Positions 7,764-15,945 of a DNA stretch of 34,683 nt are shown in pieces (the stretch's first letter is position 1; each line of letters starts with the position of its first letter). The stretch lies in IMG/VR virus record IMGVR_UViG_3300009176_000054, positions 1 to 34,683 of that record. One strand, written 5' to 3'. The position numbers were made by a program, and so were the translations under genes. Source of the stretch: a virus. The notes beneath the pieces are model-generated. The model saw nothing but the letters and a program-made list of their open reading frames with translations, did no database searches and was not told where the DNA came from.

Positions 7764-8210
7764 TCAAGAAGATTTCAAACCGAATCCTTGAGTAATGAGC
7801 TTGTTTCCCTTTAAACCGCTGATCGGAATAGTATTGCCGACCAGTTCTTTTAAGACCTCTATCTCCAGATTGATTCGATTATTATTTCTTCCAGGTTGAG
7901 TGAAGTCAGCAGATGGAGTAATTACTATTCCTCGATACACTAAATTATCATAATCTGTTACATCAATTGGACTTCCTACTGATACTCCTAGAAAATCTAA
8001 GAGCTGATTCCTAAGAATAGAGTCCAAATATTCGAACTCGTATGATACTGTCTTAACGCTATTAAGATAATCATAGCCAATCTTCTTAGAGACAATAAGC
8101 TCATTACCACGATTCTTATTAATGATCTTACGGTAGTTAATAGAAAGTTTATCATTGAATAGTGGTGAAGGTAATGTGATCGAAGTGGCGTGCCACTTTA
8201 ATGTTAACAT
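7764..8210 (-). CDS. Minor/distal tail protein, 148 aa
   Basis: Start set at ATG 8210 (MLTLKWHATSITLP). An in-frame upstream ATG at 8240 would add ten residues encoded entirely by two copies of the intergenic TAAGAAGGA repeat; the nearer copy instead supplies the AAGAAGGA ribosome-binding site 6-7 nt before ATG 8210. The pattern VKTVSYEFEYLDSILRNQLL...DVTDYDNLVYRGIVI resembles small siphophage tail proteins that sit between tape measure and hub. The C-terminal half of the gene at 25977-26792 has a similar layout (RHLKYEFQIRKRKYIELQNF...IHLTNWKG.HWAVVL), suggesting a shared fold. Confidence 0.6.
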   Translation of the reverse strand: MLTLKWHATSITLPSPLFNDKLSINYRKIINKNRGNELIVSKKIGYDYLNSVKTVSYEFEYLDSILRNQLLDFLGVSVGSPIDVTDYDNLVYRGIVITPSADFTQPGRNNNRINLEIEVLKELVGNTIPISGLKGNKLITQGFGLKSS

Positions 8211-8215
8211 TTTAT

Positions 8216-8316
8216 TCCTTCTTAGGGTTTCCTTCTTCATAAAAAGGAATCAAGGATTCCGTCTTAGGGACTCCTTCTTATGAATCGAGGATTCCTTCTT
8301 AGGGATTCCTTCTTCA
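8216..8316 (-). repeat. Intergenic cluster of TCCCTAAGAAGGA repeats (minus orientation)
   Basis: Read on the minus strand, degenerate copies of TCCCTAAGAAGGA occupy the gap between two tail genes: plus-strand positions 8216-8228, 8230-8237 (half), 8258-8270, 8272-8283, 8293-8305 and 8307-8316. They are separated by GGAATC/GATTCC palindromes able to form small hairpins. One copy acts as the ribosome-binding site of the gene starting at 8210. Confidence 0.75.
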
Positions 8317-8796
8317 ACAGATGGTACCAGTTGGCATAACCATATAGACAAATATAGATTGTAAGTTTAAGTTATCATTAATTGAATTACCAAATGATCC
8401 AGTTAAGTGAAACGAGTCGGTGAACAAGATAGTTTGCTGCATATTCCAAACGCTACTAAATAAGAAGGAATCAGTTAGGGGGAGAGTATCATAGATAATA
8501 AGAGGATTCCAAACATCCACTAAGAATAAGACATCAGTGAAGATTAAATTCGATACATTCTTCCAACTCTCTCGAAAAGAGAGATTGTCGGAGATCGGGA
8601 GATTAAGCGGAATAACGTGGAACTCATCGTGAGGAAATAACTGATCTTTAAGAATAAAGTCTTGATACTGATGATCGAAGGAGTCATTTAAGGGAAGAGT
8701 ATCCCCGAAGGAGAGATAGACGAACTGATTCTTGAATCTATCTAATAGAGTCAAGATATCGATAAAGGATTCATACTTTGCAATCGGATTTGGCAC
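8314..8796 (-). CDS. Repeat-containing tail protein, 160 aa
   Basis: GTG start at 8796 behind a GGGGGG run. The protein is made of degenerate repeats centred on D-x-L-x-L-x-D-S-F: DTLPLNDSF (~32-40), DTLPLTDSF (~103-111), ILFTDSFHLTGSF (~123-135), DNLNLQSIF (~141-149). The spacing suggests beta-strand repeats. Comparable repeats (DNLSFTSTF, DSLIFTDEF) occur in the protein at 25977-26792, so the two probably share an ancestor or a structural role. Position between the distal tail gene and the 188-aa gene suggests a virion component. No enzyme motif. Confidence 0.6.
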   Translation of the reverse strand: MPNPIAKYESFIDILTLLDRFKNQFVYLSFGDTLPLNDSFDHQYQDFILKDQLFPHDEFHVIPLNLPISDNLSFRESWKNVSNLIFTDVLFLVDVWNPLIIYDTLPLTDSFLFSSVWNMQQTILFTDSFHLTGSFGNSINDNLNLQSIFVYMVMPTGTIC

Positions 8797-8800
8797 TAAA

Positions 8801-8812
8801 TCCCCCCAGTAA
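8801..8812. repeat. Left copy of 12-bp near-direct repeat flanking an HNH gene
   Basis: TCCCCCCAGTAA here and TCCCCCCGGTAA at 9363-9374 differ at one base and bracket the only plus-strand gene of the minus-strand tail module. This could be a target-site duplication or recognition-site remnant left by insertion of the HNH gene. Confidence 0.5.
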
Positions 8813-8882
8813 TGGAAAATAATCTTTTACTGCTTTATGTATTAGTAGAGGAAAATCTGAGTACCCTTACGGGAGAAATATT

Positions 8883-9359
8883 ATGGCATGGATACAATTG
8901 AGCAATGGTTTATTTACAGAGGTAGATGACGAAGATGCAATAGAATTAATGTGTATATGTACTTGGAATTACAATCCCTATCGTGGAGGGTATGTTCAAG
9001 GAAGATTAAAAGATGGAAAGAATATTTATATGCATTTAATAATAGCAAAGAGAATGGGACTAGCAGGTCCAGAGATCGATCATATTGATCATGATCCTTT
9101 AAATAATAAAAAGAATAATCTTAGAAGTGCAACACATAGTGAACAGTGTAGAAATTCAGGAATACGCAGTGATAATACTTCAGGATATAAAGGAATTAAT
9201 TGGCATAAAAAAGATAAAAAATGGAGAGTTAGAATTTGGATTAAGAGTACAGAAATTTATATTGGAGAATTTGAATCTCTTGAATATGCAATTGCAATGC
9301 GAAGACAGGCCATAAAATATCATTATGGAGAATTTGCTAATCCTGATGAATTTAAATAA
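8883..9359 (+). CDS. HNH-AP2 homing-type endonuclease, antisense to the tail operon
   Basis: 158 residues. The HNH core is EIDHIDHDPLNNKKNN at ~64-79, with HLIIAKRMG before it as in the gene at 236. An AP2-like domain follows (DNTSGYKGINWHKKDKKWRV, ~98-117, then IYIGEFESLEYAIAMRRQA). GGGAG lies 7 nt before the ATG. It is the only plus-strand gene after 4875, visibly AT-rich, and flanked by the near-direct repeats at 8801 and 9363. All three facts fit a mobile, free-standing endonuclease inserted between two tail genes. It shares domain order with the 236-727 gene but is a different member. Confidence 0.9.
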   Translation: MAWIQLSNGLFTEVDDEDAIELMCICTWNYNPYRGGYVQGRLKDGKNIYMHLIIAKRMGLAGPEIDHIDHDPLNNKKNNLRSATHSEQCRNSGIRSDNTSGYKGINWHKKDKKWRVRIWIKSTEIYIGEFESLEYAIAMRRQAIKYHYGEFANPDEFK

Positions 9360-9362
9360 TAT

Positions 9363-9374
9363 TCCCCCCGGTAA
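9363..9374. repeat. Right copy of 12-bp near-direct repeat flanking an HNH gene
   Basis: TCCCCCCGGTAA, eleven of twelve bases identical to the left copy at 8801-8812. It lies 3 nt after the HNH stop codon and just beyond the stop of the minus-strand tail gene at 9381. Confidence 0.5.
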
Positions 9375-9380
9375 CTCAGA

Positions 9381-9947
9381 CTAGGATGCGAGGTTGTAGA
9401 CCAAGCGAAGTTGGTCTGTCGCGGAGGTCACGTTGGTCGGGCTGGGGAAGCTTCCCGAACTCCATAAGGTTCCCCCTGTACCACCAATCACGGAGTCCGA
9501 AACAATAAATCCGCCATATACAATCCCAGACACTCCGATGTCAAACTGACACAGTGTCGGGTTAGTTAGGAGTTGTGCGGTCGAAGTAGCTGGATTCCAC
9601 TTCGGTCTGCTGGTCTGAGTATATCCGGTAAACTCCTGCCACTGTTTCGTTGACATTGTATCGCCGGAAGATAGAGCAATAAAACCGGCATTATCGATTA
9701 GGGACATACACCAGTTAGCTGTCAGAATCTGGGTTCCGGAAACAAACCCACAATTGAGGAGATAGTTCTTACCCTGATTAGATATCCCGTTATGGAACGG
9801 GAAAGTATCGATAAGCTCTCCCGATCTCCAATGTTCAACACCCCAAAGACCCTCAAGACCCAAAAAGTCTGTTGGAGTCTCTGGGGCTTTTTTCTTGATA
9901 ATCTGGAACCCGAACAGATCCCGAAATGGAAATTTCTCTAGCATCAT
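9381..9947 (-). CDS. Structural (tail/fibre-type) protein, 188 aa
   Basis: It reads GLWGVEHWRSGELIDTFPFH, then NGISNQGKNYLLNCGF, NWCMSLIDNAGFIALSSGDT and WQEFTGYTQTSRPKW. This order (G.WGVEH.R.G..ID...NGI.N.GKNYLL, then a DTM....W.E...Y) is found in small structural proteins of many tailed phages, annotated variously as minor tail or fibre proteins. AGGAG lies 4 nt before the ATG at 9947 and 7 nt before a second ATG at 9944; either may be used. It lies directly downstream of the tape measure. Exact virion location not shown by the sequence. Confidence 0.65.
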   Translation of the reverse strand: MMLEKFPFRDLFGFQIIKKKAPETPTDFLGLEGLWGVEHWRSGELIDTFPFHNGISNQGKNYLLNCGFVSGTQILTANWCMSLIDNAGFIALSSGDTMSTKQWQEFTGYTQTSRPKWNPATSTAQLLTNPTLCQFDIGVSGIVYGGFIVSDSVIGGTGGTLWSSGSFPSPTNVTSATDQLRLVYNLAS

Positions 9948-9966
9948 TTCTCTCCTAAAATCTGAA

Positions 9967-10105
9967 TCCCTAAGAAGGAGTCCTGAATCCCTAAGAAGTA
10001 ATCGAGGATTCCTTCTTATGAGTCCCTAAGAAGGAGTCCCTAAGAAGGAGTCCTGAATCCCCAAGAAGGAGTCCCTAAGAAGGATTCAGGACTCCTTCTT
10101 AGAGA
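9967..10105 (+). repeat. Array of TCCCTAAGAAGGA repeats ending in a hairpin
   Basis: Between the 188-aa gene and the tape measure gene lie six forward units (9967-9979, 9988-10000, 10023-10035, 10037-10049, 10058-10070, 10072-10084) and inverted units at 10010-10021 and 10093-10105. Starts of adjacent forward units are 14 or 21 bp apart except across the inverted unit. The last forward and inverted units form a stem of about 13 bp (one mismatch) around TTCAGGAC. It begins 6 nt after the tape measure stop codon, so it may terminate or protect that transcript. Confidence 0.85.
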
Positions 10106-10110
10106 CCCTC

Positions 10111-13100
10111 TTACTGAAACTTAATGTTTCCTCGTCGAATCTCTCTATTGATCTCCCGCCCAAGCTGACGGGCAACATTCTCAGGAGTATTATTAGGCAC
10201 TGTAACATTAATAGTATTACTAACACTTCCTCCTGTCGATTTAACTCCTCCACCAGAGCTGAATCCTCGATTCATTCCTACCACTTGAGGAGTGAATGAT
10301 CCCTCTCTCATCGCTTCAAGAATATTATAATATTTATCAGTAGCATTTTTCGGCATAACATATTCGCCAGGAGACAACCAAGCCGGTATAGTATCTGTTC
10401 CACTTGGTCCACCCTTAGCAAATCTTACTCTCCCACCATATTTAAATCCTCCCTCAACTGTTCCACTGGCTGCTCCCATCAATGCATTAGCAGCGGCTAT
10501 TAATGCATTTCCTCCTCCTAGTATTGCAGCCGCAGCTTGCATTTGTTCATTTGCAACTTGTCCTTGAGCACCAATAACTTGTGCCTGCTGAGGAATCAAA
10601 GCATTAAAATTAGCTACTACGCCAGCAAATTGTTCTGTAGTTAAACCAAACTTTGCGGCACCTTGGTCAAGCTTCTCTGCGGCAGGACCGAAAGTAACAT
10701 TCCCACCACTTACTCCAATAGGCTGAGCATTTAGAGCACCACCTAATGCTGTATTAGTCCCAGAAAGTGCTCCGCTAACTCTTCCAAATTGACTCACCAC
10801 TGCATCGGCCCAATTCTTACTATTCTTTGCATATTTCTCCCAGGCTTCATCAGTAGCCAATAATATCTGCGGTACAGTATTAGCGAAACTCTGAAGTTGA
10901 GTTCTAGCGGCTTCAACTCCTAGAGCCTGGATTCCGGTTTGAGTCTTTCTACCAACAACTGCTTCATTATATTGATCTGCTAATGTTCTAGCTTCAGTGT
11001 AAAAGTTAATAAGCTGCTGTAGATCCAAAGACTTAACAGCCCCTTCATTTGCTGCTTTAAGTTCTTGAAGTTTCTGTACTAAGAGTCCTACACTCTCTGC
11101 CGCATTCTCTGGGGCGGTACTTATATCCTTATTAGCTTTAGCTATCTCCGCACTTAAAGCAGCTACCCCTTGAGCTATCGGTTGTTGATCCGAAGTAACA
11201 ACCATTCCACTGGCATCAGTAGCACGACCAAAATCAAAAGTTGGGGCTCTAAGAGCACCCATTTGCCCCGAGAGCTTATTAATACTGGTACTATACTCAT
11301 CAATCTTAATCTTAGCGTCTGCTGCCGCTTTCTCCATCTTCTTCAAATTTTCTATTACAGTATTACTATTCTTATCAAATTCATCTTTCTCTATTTGAAG
11401 CCTAATTATTGTATTTTCACTGGTATTAAATACCCCAAGTTGTTTCTGAAGATTAGCTAAGATAGCATCAGCTTCTTGAGTCAAGCCAAGTTTATCAATC
11501 TGTGGTTTAATCTTCGATACATCAGCGATACCTTTTCTTAATGTCTCTTTAATAGGCTGGAATGCTCTCTCATATGCTGCTGCCTTTGTTTCTCCTGGCT
11601 TCTGTACTGCATCCTCAAGAAGTTTTTGACGATCTACAACTGCTGCATCCTGAGCGGCAGTAGCTTTGGCTATAGTATCAAGAACAATCTTTAACTCTTC
11701 TGCTGCGGTATCTCTTGCTAATTTAAGTTTTTGTTGTGAATCAGCTTTCTCATATTCTCTTAATGCCTTCCGCTCACCAATTTCTTGAGCGAGAAAATCA
11801 CGAGAAGGTAATCGATATCCCTCTTTGCCTTGATTGATAGCAGTTTCAACGCCCAATTGACGGAGTATATCAACTTGCCGATCTAAAAGATCTGCTGCCT
11901 TAGCTGATGCCGCATTAGCTTCACTAATATTTCCAGCCTTAAAATACTCATTCTTCTTTCTAATCAAATCATCATAGATATTTTTCTCTTCCTCGAATTG
12001 CCTTAATCGAATATTTGTTATTGCTACAAGATCCTGACCACCACCAAGACCTTGAACAACCGATATCTGATCCTCGAAGAAGCTCCCTACATCTTTGAGT
12101 TTATCCTCCATATTCTTAGTATTAAGGTCTTTAAGCCCCTGATTTGCATCTTGAATGGTGCTCTCAAGTTTAGACTTAATTTTCTCAAGGAAACCAATTA
12201 ATTCTTTAAATGCAGATTTAACATGCTCTTTAAGTTCGGTAGTCTTTTTCTTCTGATTATCAATCATGGCGGAATAGGCTTGATTCATTCTAATAGTAGC
12301 TGTCTGTACTGAGGTGCCAAGAGCATCCCGATAGCCTTTACCTAATGCCTCATTCAATTGAGCTTGAGCATTAGCCTTAACATTAACAGGACTAAATTTA
12401 CTCGCCTCTTCAGCAACTCTCCTTTGATCTTCAATAACTTGCTTCAAATGTTTATCGTAAAGGTCTAAGACCTCAATAAGAGAAACCAATCCAACAGTAA
12501 GAACGCCGATACCAAGAATCCAAGGATTTATTGTTGATGTTACTGCTATAGATCCAAGACTAAAAGTATGAATAGCATTATAGGCCGCACCAAGCACATC
12601 AATTAAAATGAAAAGTGACCCTTTAACCAAAACTATTGCAGCAGCAACAGCACCAGCAACTTTAACAATAAGCCACAACGACTCCGCTACAGCTTCAATA
12701 GCGCTAGCGAGTCCACGATTTCCGAATATCTTATTAAGTTCATTGAAGGCATCAATAAATTTAGTACCGAAGCCAACAGTAAATACATTCTTAATCTGCT
12801 CAATGCTCTTCTGAAATTGTTGAGAAGGAGTAAGAACTTCTTGTATCGCTCCTTTATAATTTGCCATATTATCGGTAGTAGTAGCGATGGCTTTAATAAA
12901 TTTCTCTAGATTATCTCCAGATAATCCAAAGTAGCCACCCAGAGTTCTGATCTCAGGGAATAGTTTTTGAGCTGAGGCACTACCACTCCTAATAGCTTTA
13001 TCAAACTCTTGAAGCGCCCCAGAGAGACCCTTAACTTGAATAAGCTGTTGGCCACTCGTTACTCCCATTTCTCCGAACAGTTCTTTCATATCTTTCGTAG

Positions 13101-15357
13101 GATTATATATCTTAATTAAAAGATTATTTAATCTAGTGATAGCATCTTCACTAGATAGACCGGTCTGCGTGAGTACGGAGAGGGCAGCCAACAGCTCCCC
13201 CGTTGATACCGATAGGGCATGAGCAGTGTTTCCTACTCTACCAAGAATATTACCGATATCTTTAAGCTTCAAACGACCAATATCAACAGCAGCAAAGAAC
13301 TGACTACTCAACTTCTCAGCTTCATTAACATTCTTAGAATAAGCATTTAGTGTTACTGCCAAGATATTACCAGCTTCAGGCAATGTTGCTCCGGTAGTTC
13401 TCGCTAAATCGCTAGCAACTTTGATAAACTTCTCAGTATCTTCAGTGCTCTTAACAATCTGATTACTCAAAGCATCATATGCCGCTACAGAAACTTCACC
13501 AATAGCTCTACCAGTCTCATCAGAGAGATTTCTAAGTGATGAAATCCAGTCAGCCGTTGTCTTATTTGCGTCTTGAGTTATAGCTTTAATTAAACCAATC
13601 TGAACATGAAGCTCTTGAGCGGAGGTAACTGCCCCAGTGAAGAGTTGTCTGATGCCAGCTATCAATTGATAAATTTCAGATACCACAGCAAGTCGGAGTG
13701 CATTCCGTAATGTAATAAGTCGATTACCAAGTTTATTAACACTATTATTTACTCCATCAACTGCTCCCATTACCGTTGCAGCGTCTCTACCAACTTTCTC
13801 TAATTCTGGGGTCTGCGGCGGAGTAAATTTTCTGGCACTAATAGCAGCAAGTGCTCGCTCAAAATCTTGAAGGTTATGGGTGCCCTTACTAATATTAATA
13901 GCAGTTTCATTTATAATATCATTTATTCTCTTAAAATCTGCTACCTTTAGGTCCTTTAATGGAACATTAAGTTTAGATTGAATCATTCCCTGAAGTTGAC
14001 TGGCAATGCCTTGAGTAGATCCACCAAATGGCGTAGCCGCTCCCACCCCCTTATTAGCGGCGGCAGCGGCTTGATTAATTGCTGTCGTAAAATCATGAAC
14101 GAGATTATTAGTAACTTTAAATTTATCTGCTAATTCACGAATTCTTCTATCATAATTATTAAAGAAATCAGTAACACTTGCTTTAGACGCTGCAATAGCT
14201 TTTTGAATTTCAGTATCATCAAATTTTCCTTTTATAACGTGTGTATTAATATCTTCAATAGCATTTGTCCAAGCTCTCCTAAGTTTTTCAGCTTTCCCAA
14301 TATCAACATCTGAACCAAGAACTGGTGGTGCCCCAACCAATCCTGATATTTTTTGTCCACCAGTAGAAAGATTTTTCATTAATACTGCATGTTGTTCAAT
14401 AGCAGCATTAGCTTTTTCAAGTTGTTCAATTGCAGTTCTAGCATATTTGAAAAGTACACCCTCCATACCTTGAAAGCTATTAGCAGCAGTACCATAAGCA
14501 CTATCTACTATCTGTTTGAAGCGATCCAAACTGATATTGTTTAAAGTCTCATATTTATCTACTACCTTAGTAATAGCAGAATCAATATTAGCTTGCTGTT
14601 CTGCTGGAACACCCTTAGGAAATATTCCTGAAAAAACAGTATCTAATTTCCTCCTCGCACCGGCTAAATCACCAGAATCGGGACTAAATGCTTTAGCAAT
14701 ACCGCTCCTAAAATCAGCACCAATATTAGAGATATTCTTTTTAACATTATTCAAAGAATCAATAAGAGGAGCAAACCTCTCATCAGCCATCTTACCCATG
14801 TCGCCAGCAGCAAATGCTTTAGCTACATCTTGTGCTTCAGCAGCAGTTATTTGTTGAGTAGAAATTAGATGTTGTAAAGTAGTATTATATGAAGCTGCTG
14901 CCTTCTGTGCTCTAACAAGTTCTTCTGAAGTACCTTGCTTAAGAGCAGTAGGAGAAGTAAATTGTTCAATAAAAGTTGGCTTGCTTGCCTTTGAAACATA
15001 ATCGCCCTGCCTCTTACTCAGGGTCATTAAACTTTCACCGAGATCTTTAACATCTTGATTAACAGCTTGATATTGCTTTGCTGTATTTTTTAAAGATGTT
15101 CCAACCTTCTCTATTCCCTGCGGTACTCCTTTATCATCAAAAGTTCTTCTAAAAGTTTCTGATAAAGTTCTAAAAGCATCAATCTGAGTTTTAACAGTAA
15201 CAGTAAGTGCATCAAGATTTTTATCGAAAGTAGCAGTAGTACCACCAAATGACTTCATGCGCTTATCGACCGCGGCAAGAACGTCATTGACTTCTTGCAT
15301 CGGAGCGATAAAATCATTTACATCTATGCCAAGACTACTAACTACTTGGTCAGCCAT
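10111..15357 (-). CDS. Tape measure protein, 1748 aa
   Basis: The longest gene in the window. Residues ~580-790 match the phage minor tail / TP901-type core region (GRAIGEVSVAAYDALSNQ, LARTTGATLPEAGNILAVTL, GELLAALSVLTQTGLSSEDA). Hydrophobic segments lie at ~890-925 (LIVKVAGAVAAAIVLVKG) and ~940-962. Long helical, coiled-coil-rich regions precede and follow. The C-terminus has the typical GGRVRFAKGG then DTIPAWLSPGEYVM motif (~1640-1670) and a basic tail. The protein sets tail length, scaffolds tube assembly and probably enters the host envelope on injection. ATG 15357 has AAGGA upstream; an in-frame TTG at 15360 is the other candidate. The tail chaperone pair lies about 2.5 kb upstream. Confidence 0.95.
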   Translation of the reverse strand: MADQVVSSLGIDVNDFIAPMQEVNDVLAAVDKRMKSFGGTTATFDKNLDALTVTVKTQIDAFRTLSETFRRTFDDKGVPQGIEKVGTSLKNTAKQYQAVNQDVKDLGESLMTLSKRQGDYVSKASKPTFIEQFTSPTALKQGTSEELVRAQKAAASYNTTLQHLISTQQITAAEAQDVAKAFAAGDMGKMADERFAPLIDSLNNVKKNISNIGADFRSGIAKAFSPDSGDLAGARRKLDTVFSGIFPKGVPAEQQANIDSAITKVVDKYETLNNISLDRFKQIVDSAYGTAANSFQGMEGVLFKYARTAIEQLEKANAAIEQHAVLMKNLSTGGQKISGLVGAPPVLGSDVDIGKAEKLRRAWTNAIEDINTHVIKGKFDDTEIQKAIAASKASVTDFFNNYDRRIRELADKFKVTNNLVHDFTTAINQAAAAANKGVGAATPFGGSTQGIASQLQGMIQSKLNVPLKDLKVADFKRINDIINETAINISKGTHNLQDFERALAAISARKFTPPQTPELEKVGRDAATVMGAVDGVNNSVNKLGNRLITLRNALRLAVVSEIYQLIAGIRQLFTGAVTSAQELHVQIGLIKAITQDANKTTADWISSLRNLSDETGRAIGEVSVAAYDALSNQIVKSTEDTEKFIKVASDLARTTGATLPEAGNILAVTLNAYSKNVNEAEKLSSQFFAAVDIGRLKLKDIGNILGRVGNTAHALSVSTGELLAALSVLTQTGLSSEDAITRLNNLLIKIYNPTKDMKELFGEMGVTSGQQLIQVKGLSGALQEFDKAIRSGSASAQKLFPEIRTLGGYFGLSGDNLEKFIKAIATTTDNMANYKGAIQEVLTPSQQFQKSIEQIKNVFTVGFGTKFIDAFNELNKIFGNRGLASAIEAVAESLWLIVKVAGAVAAAIVLVKGSLFILIDVLGAAYNAIHTFSLGSIAVTSTINPWILGIGVLTVGLVSLIEVLDLYDKHLKQVIEDQRRVAEEASKFSPVNVKANAQAQLNEALGKGYRDALGTSVQTATIRMNQAYSAMIDNQKKKTTELKEHVKSAFKELIGFLEKIKSKLESTIQDANQGLKDLNTKNMEDKLKDVGSFFEDQISVVQGLGGGQDLVAITNIRLRQFEEEKNIYDDLIRKKNEYFKAGNISEANAASAKAADLLDRQVDILRQLGVETAINQGKEGYRLPSRDFLAQEIGERKALREYEKADSQQKLKLARDTAAEELKIVLDTIAKATAAQDAAVVDRQKLLEDAVQKPGETKAAAYERAFQPIKETLRKGIADVSKIKPQIDKLGLTQEADAILANLQKQLGVFNTSENTIIRLQIEKDEFDKNSNTVIENLKKMEKAAADAKIKIDEYSTSINKLSGQMGALRAPTFDFGRATDASGMVVTSDQQPIAQGVAALSAEIAKANKDISTAPENAAESVGLLVQKLQELKAANEGAVKSLDLQQLINFYTEARTLADQYNEAVVGRKTQTGIQALGVEAARTQLQSFANTVPQILLATDEAWEKYAKNSKNWADAVVSQFGRVSGALSGTNTALGGALNAQPIGVSGGNVTFGPAAEKLDQGAAKFGLTTEQFAGVVANFNALIPQQAQVIGAQGQVANEQMQAAAAILGGGNALIAAANALMGAASGTVEGGFKYGGRVRFAKGGPSGTDTIPAWLSPGEYVMPKNATDKYYNILEAMREGSFTPQVVGMNRGFSSGGGVKSTGGSVSNTINVTVPNNTPENVARQLGREINREIRRGNIKFQ

Positions 15358-15368
15358 CAAATTCCTTT

Positions 15369-15899
15369 TTAAAATGGAACATGAGTTTCATAAGCAACAT
15401 ATTTAGCAAAATATTTCTTTATTTTAGGTAGTCCCGGTATCAAAGTTGATTCTACATATGCTTTAAATGCTTCCGCACCGGCTTCAAATGAATGCCAAGG
15501 CGTAGGATTGATAAGATGTAAATATGATGGAGCAACATTTAATTCGTTCTCCATATAATGTTCTACATCGGTAGAAAAATGAAATCGAAATTGTGTCCGG
15601 GTAAATCTAAATTGAAATTTTCCTAATGGAATTCCATCCCAAAATCCACGATCAATCAAACCATGAGCATCAGCAGAAGGATTTCTATCAATCGGAATAG
15701 GAACATTAAGAAATGCACCCAATGGAATTAATGAGCCACGAGCCATTCCTGTCCAAACAGGGACTAGTGGATAAACGGCTAGGAGCCACTCCCTGGCAGC
15801 AGCGTGCATATGCTTCTCAATATCTTTATCAAATTGCTTCCTATAATTTTCTCGAGATAGTTTAACATTATGAAGTTTCATTCGAGTCTTGATAGGCAT
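15369..15899 (-). CDS. HK97 gp10-like minor tail/neck protein, 176 aa
   Basis: An N-terminal helical part (HMHAAAREWLLAVYPLVPVW, TGMARGSLIPLG) fits the gp10-like family, where a helix is followed by VPVxTGxxRxS. Proteins of this family take part in head-tail joining or tail completion. The C-terminal helix KAYVESTLIPGLPKIKKYF is also typical. AAGGAG lies 6 nt before ATG 15899. It lies 11 nt upstream of the tape measure. Position between the Pro-rich protein and the tape measure is a little unusual, since gp10-like genes more often sit near the connectors. Confidence 0.6.
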   Translation of the reverse strand: MPIKTRMKLHNVKLSRENYRKQFDKDIEKHMHAAAREWLLAVYPLVPVWTGMARGSLIPLGAFLNVPIPIDRNPSADAHGLIDRGFWDGIPLGKFQFRFTRTQFRFHFSTDVEHYMENELNVAPSYLHLINPTPWHSFEAGAEAFKAYVESTLIPGLPKIKKYFAKYVAYETHVPF

Positions 15900-15914
15900 T
15901 GGAATCTCCTTAAA

Positions 15915-15936
15915 CGGAGCCCCTCCCTGGGCTCCG
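15915..15936 (-). other. GC-rich hairpin before the gp10-like gene
   Basis: Perfect 8-bp stem CGGAGCCC/GGGCTCCG with a CTCCCT loop, just downstream of the -1 frame stop (15946) and just upstream of the ribosome-binding site of the next gene. There is no T tract, so it is more likely a processing or translation-control element than a terminator. Confidence 0.5.
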
Positions 15937-15945
15937 ACCCCCGAC

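Noticed and set aside
8812-8901. 29-codon plus-strand frame upstream of the HNH gene
   Set aside because: It has no ribosome-binding site and overlaps the flanking repeat and the HNH start; it is most likely non-coding.
9967-10105. Possible CRISPR-like array because of regularly spaced 13-bp repeats
   Set aside because: Spacers are only 1-8 bp, units occur in both orientations, and no cas genes are near. It is a palindromic intergenic repeat cluster.
14516-14857. Plus-strand open frames inside the tape measure gene (also 11170-11460 and 12608-12814)
   Set aside because: They lie wholly antisense to a well-supported long gene, and the products look like random translation.
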